From Coraliomargarita_B sp036735565 (GTDB lineage Bacteria; Verrucomicrobiota; Verrucomicrobiia; Opitutales; Coraliomargaritaceae), in assembly GCA_036735565.1 (NCBI GenBank), contig DAINOC010000082.1:1-10026 (forward strand): a stretch of DNA of 10,026 bases. Reading direction: 5' to 3'. The notes under the pieces were generated by a model that did not search any database, had not been told where the DNA came from, and saw only the letters and a list, made by a program, of their open reading frames with translations. Each line of letters begins with the position of its first letter. Position 1 is the stretch's first letter. A program made the translations under genes and the position numbers. Positions 8,784 through 10,026 of this stretch are shown here, in pieces.

Positions 8784-9110
8784 TTAATCTTCGCTCGTTT
8801 CCCGCTGGCGGCGTTTTTCCACGAGTGGGTCGTCCGACTCGGAAGCGGCGCTGTCGTGGGTGAGGTAATAGTGAGCGAGTCCAGCGGTAGCCAAAAAGGC
8901 GATCAGAGCGATACCGATGGCAACGTCGAGCGGAGCGGGATCCTTCGTGGCGGTGGCGTAGAGTCCGAGAATGCCAATGGCAATCATGCTGAGAACATCG
9001 AGCGCGAGAATGCGATCCGGCACTGAAGGTCCGCGCAGCAAGCGGATTGTGGCGAGCAGTAATGCCAGCCCAAGGATGCAAAGGACGATCGTTTCAAAAG
9101 GTGTGAACAT
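8784..9110 (-). CDS. mrpF: Mrp antiporter subunit F, second cluster
   Basis: A 108-residue MrpF with three predicted helices and the family motif PDRILALD (31-38), plus PLDVAIGIALIAF (60-72) with Asp62 leading into helix three. It differs from the first MrpF by a longer, charged C-terminal tail (from about 85, ending KRRQRETSED). The frame is open upstream to 9239 but that part overlaps mrpE and is not MrpF-like. The ATG at 9110 gives the normal N-terminus and lies 13 nt after the mrpE stop. Only a weak CGGA precedes it. Confidence 0.93.
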   Translation of the reverse strand: MFTPFETIVLCILGLALLLATIRLLRGPSVPDRILALDVLSMIAIGILGLYATATKDPAPLDVAIGIALIAFLATAGLAHYYLTHDSAASESDDPLVEKRRQRETSED

Positions 9111-9123
9111 AGTTGCGGATCCG

Positions 9124-9606
9124 TCAGTATTTGGTCGGAGCGCAGAGGGCGGCGATGGCTTCGACATAGTCCTTCTGCATTGTTTGGCGTGTTTGCTCTG
9201 GATCTCCCAGATCGAGGCAATGCACGAAGAGGTGCTCATTTTCCTCGTCGATATCGAGGCTGAGGGTGCCGGGTGTCATGGTGATGAGGTTGGCCACGAC
9301 GACAGTGGCACGCGGGCTCAGGTGCCTGACCTGTAAGGCGATGATGCCGGACTTGCCGCCCGGACTTCCTCGGAGGATGTCGCGGGCAATGCGCAGATTG
9401 CTGATCAGTATCTCCTTTAGGTAGAAGAGCGTGAAGCGGATGATCCCGTAGATGTGTCTACGATAGGATAGGGAGGGACGGTTCAAGGTCAGCCGGAAGA
9501 GCCCCAGCCCCAGGGCAAAGCCGGAGAGCAGGGTGATCCCATCGAACGCCCCGAGGAGAGCGGCCCAGAGCAAGGTAAAGAGGAGGTGTGCGAAGAACCA
9601 GTTCAT
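9124..9606 (-). CDS. mrpE: Mrp antiporter subunit E, second cluster (full length)
   Basis: A 160-residue MrpE of usual length. Helices are predicted at about 3-20, 23-41 and 57-76, followed by a soluble domain with ANLITMTPGTL (105-115). It shares FYLKEI..SNLRIA and ANLITMTPGTL with the first MrpE but has the N-terminal two helices that the first one lacks. The ATG overlaps the mrpD TGA by 4 nt (9603-9606), and no strong Shine-Dalgarno sequence is visible, so translation probably depends on coupling to mrpD. Confidence 0.95.
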   Translation of the reverse strand: MNWFFAHLLFTLLWAALLGAFDGITLLSGFALGLGLFRLTLNRPSLSYRRHIYGIIRFTLFYLKEILISNLRIARDILRGSPGGKSGIIALQVRHLSPRATVVVANLITMTPGTLSLDIDEENEHLFVHCLDLGDPEQTRQTMQKDYVEAIAALCAPTKY

Positions 9607-10026
9607 GGCAGGCTACCGAGGACTTGTCGGATATAGTCAGCAGGATCGATCAACTGCTGCGCCGCTTGCTGCGCCACCTGGATGAGTGGCTCCGGGTAAA
9701 GGCCGATCCAAAGCGCGAGGGCGTTAAAGGCCACGATAGTGAAGATCGCCGCAAAGACCGGCAGTCGGGGCAGTGCCAAGGTGGCGGGTGTGTGAGCGGT
9801 GGCGGAACCATCGACCGGGGCTTCTTCCGCTCCGGGAGCCTTCTTCCAGAACACCTCGGTCCACACCTTCATCATGCAAAAGAGGGTGAAGAATCCGGTG
9901 AACAGGGCCACGGCAGCCGATAGGGGTGCGCCCGCCTCGATTGCGGCCCGAACCACCATATACTTTGCCCAGAACCCCGAAAGTGGGGGAAGGCCGCCGA
10001 GCGACAAGGCCGAGAGGAGAAACAGC
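9603..10026 (-). CDS. mrpD: Mrp antiporter subunit D, second cluster (partial, 3' end only)
   Basis: The last 140 codons of an mrpD gene whose 5' part lies beyond the right edge. The frame stays open to the edge. The motif SLGGLPPLSGFWAK matches SLGGIPPLSGFWAK of the first MrpD (380-393), and two further helices follow, separated by an Ala/Pro-rich cytoplasmic loop (KAPGAEEAPVDGSATAHTPA). The C-terminal tail is short and lacks the VELPVE segment of the first MrpD. The order D-E-F-G implies that mrpA, B and C of the second cluster lie further right. Confidence 0.94.
   Translation of the reverse strand, partial: LFLLSALSLGGLPPLSGFWAKYMVVRAAIEAGAPLSAAVALFTGFFTLFCMMKVWTEVFWKKAPGAEEAPVDGSATAHTPATLALPRLPVFAAIFTIVAFNALALWIGLYPEPLIQVAQQAAQQLIDPADYIRQVLGSLP

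Overview
The window (about 58-60% GC by eye) holds a GTP-dependent phosphoenolpyruvate carboxykinase gene (pckG), a 642-nt non-coding stretch rich in short repeats, and two Mrp-type (MnhA-G/PhaA-G) multisubunit cation/proton antiporter gene clusters that face each other tail to tail. The organism cannot be fixed without a search. The GTP-type PckG, the salt-related Mrp systems and the lack of Shine-Dalgarno sequences before pckG and the first mrp gene would suit a marine or halotolerant Gram-negative-type bacterium, perhaps Verrucomicrobiota (Opitutae); this is a low-confidence inference.

Layout: 110-1912 (+) pckG. 1913-2554 intergenic, with three CGTTAAT boxes spaced exactly 10 bp, a long imperfect inverted repeat (2206-2291, possibly extending to 2195-2295) and smaller direct repeats. 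2555-8421 (+) a complete seven-gene cluster mrpA-B-C-D-E-F-G, in which each gene overlaps or directly abuts the next. 8418-10026 (-) the distal part of a second cluster, mrpG, mrpF, mrpE and the 3' end of mrpD, which continues past the right edge. The two mrpG genes share their stop-codon bases (8418-8421), so nothing lies between the clusters.

A run of exactly 100 N (7292-7391) interrupts the 3' end of the first mrpD. The 19 bases before and after it are identical. Collapsing the two copies restores one open mrpD frame of 526 codons whose TGA overlaps the ATG of mrpE, so the gap is probably an unjoined contig overlap or a miscounted 12-bp (Val-Glu-Leu-Pro) tandem repeat.

Together MrpA-G form one inner-membrane complex that exchanges Na+ (or K+) for H+ using the proton motive force. 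MrpA and MrpD are complex I NuoL/M/N-like channel subunits, MrpC is NuoK-like, the C-terminal part of MrpA is NuoJ-like, and MrpB, E, F and G are small membrane subunits. The two paralogous sets are clearly diverged. In particular the first MrpE is only 107 residues and lacks the first two membrane helices present in the 160-residue second MrpE, which suggests two non-identical antiporters. No undescribed system is evident; the most notable points are the convergent double mrp locus, the short MrpE, the artefactual gap and the repeat-laden mrpA leader.
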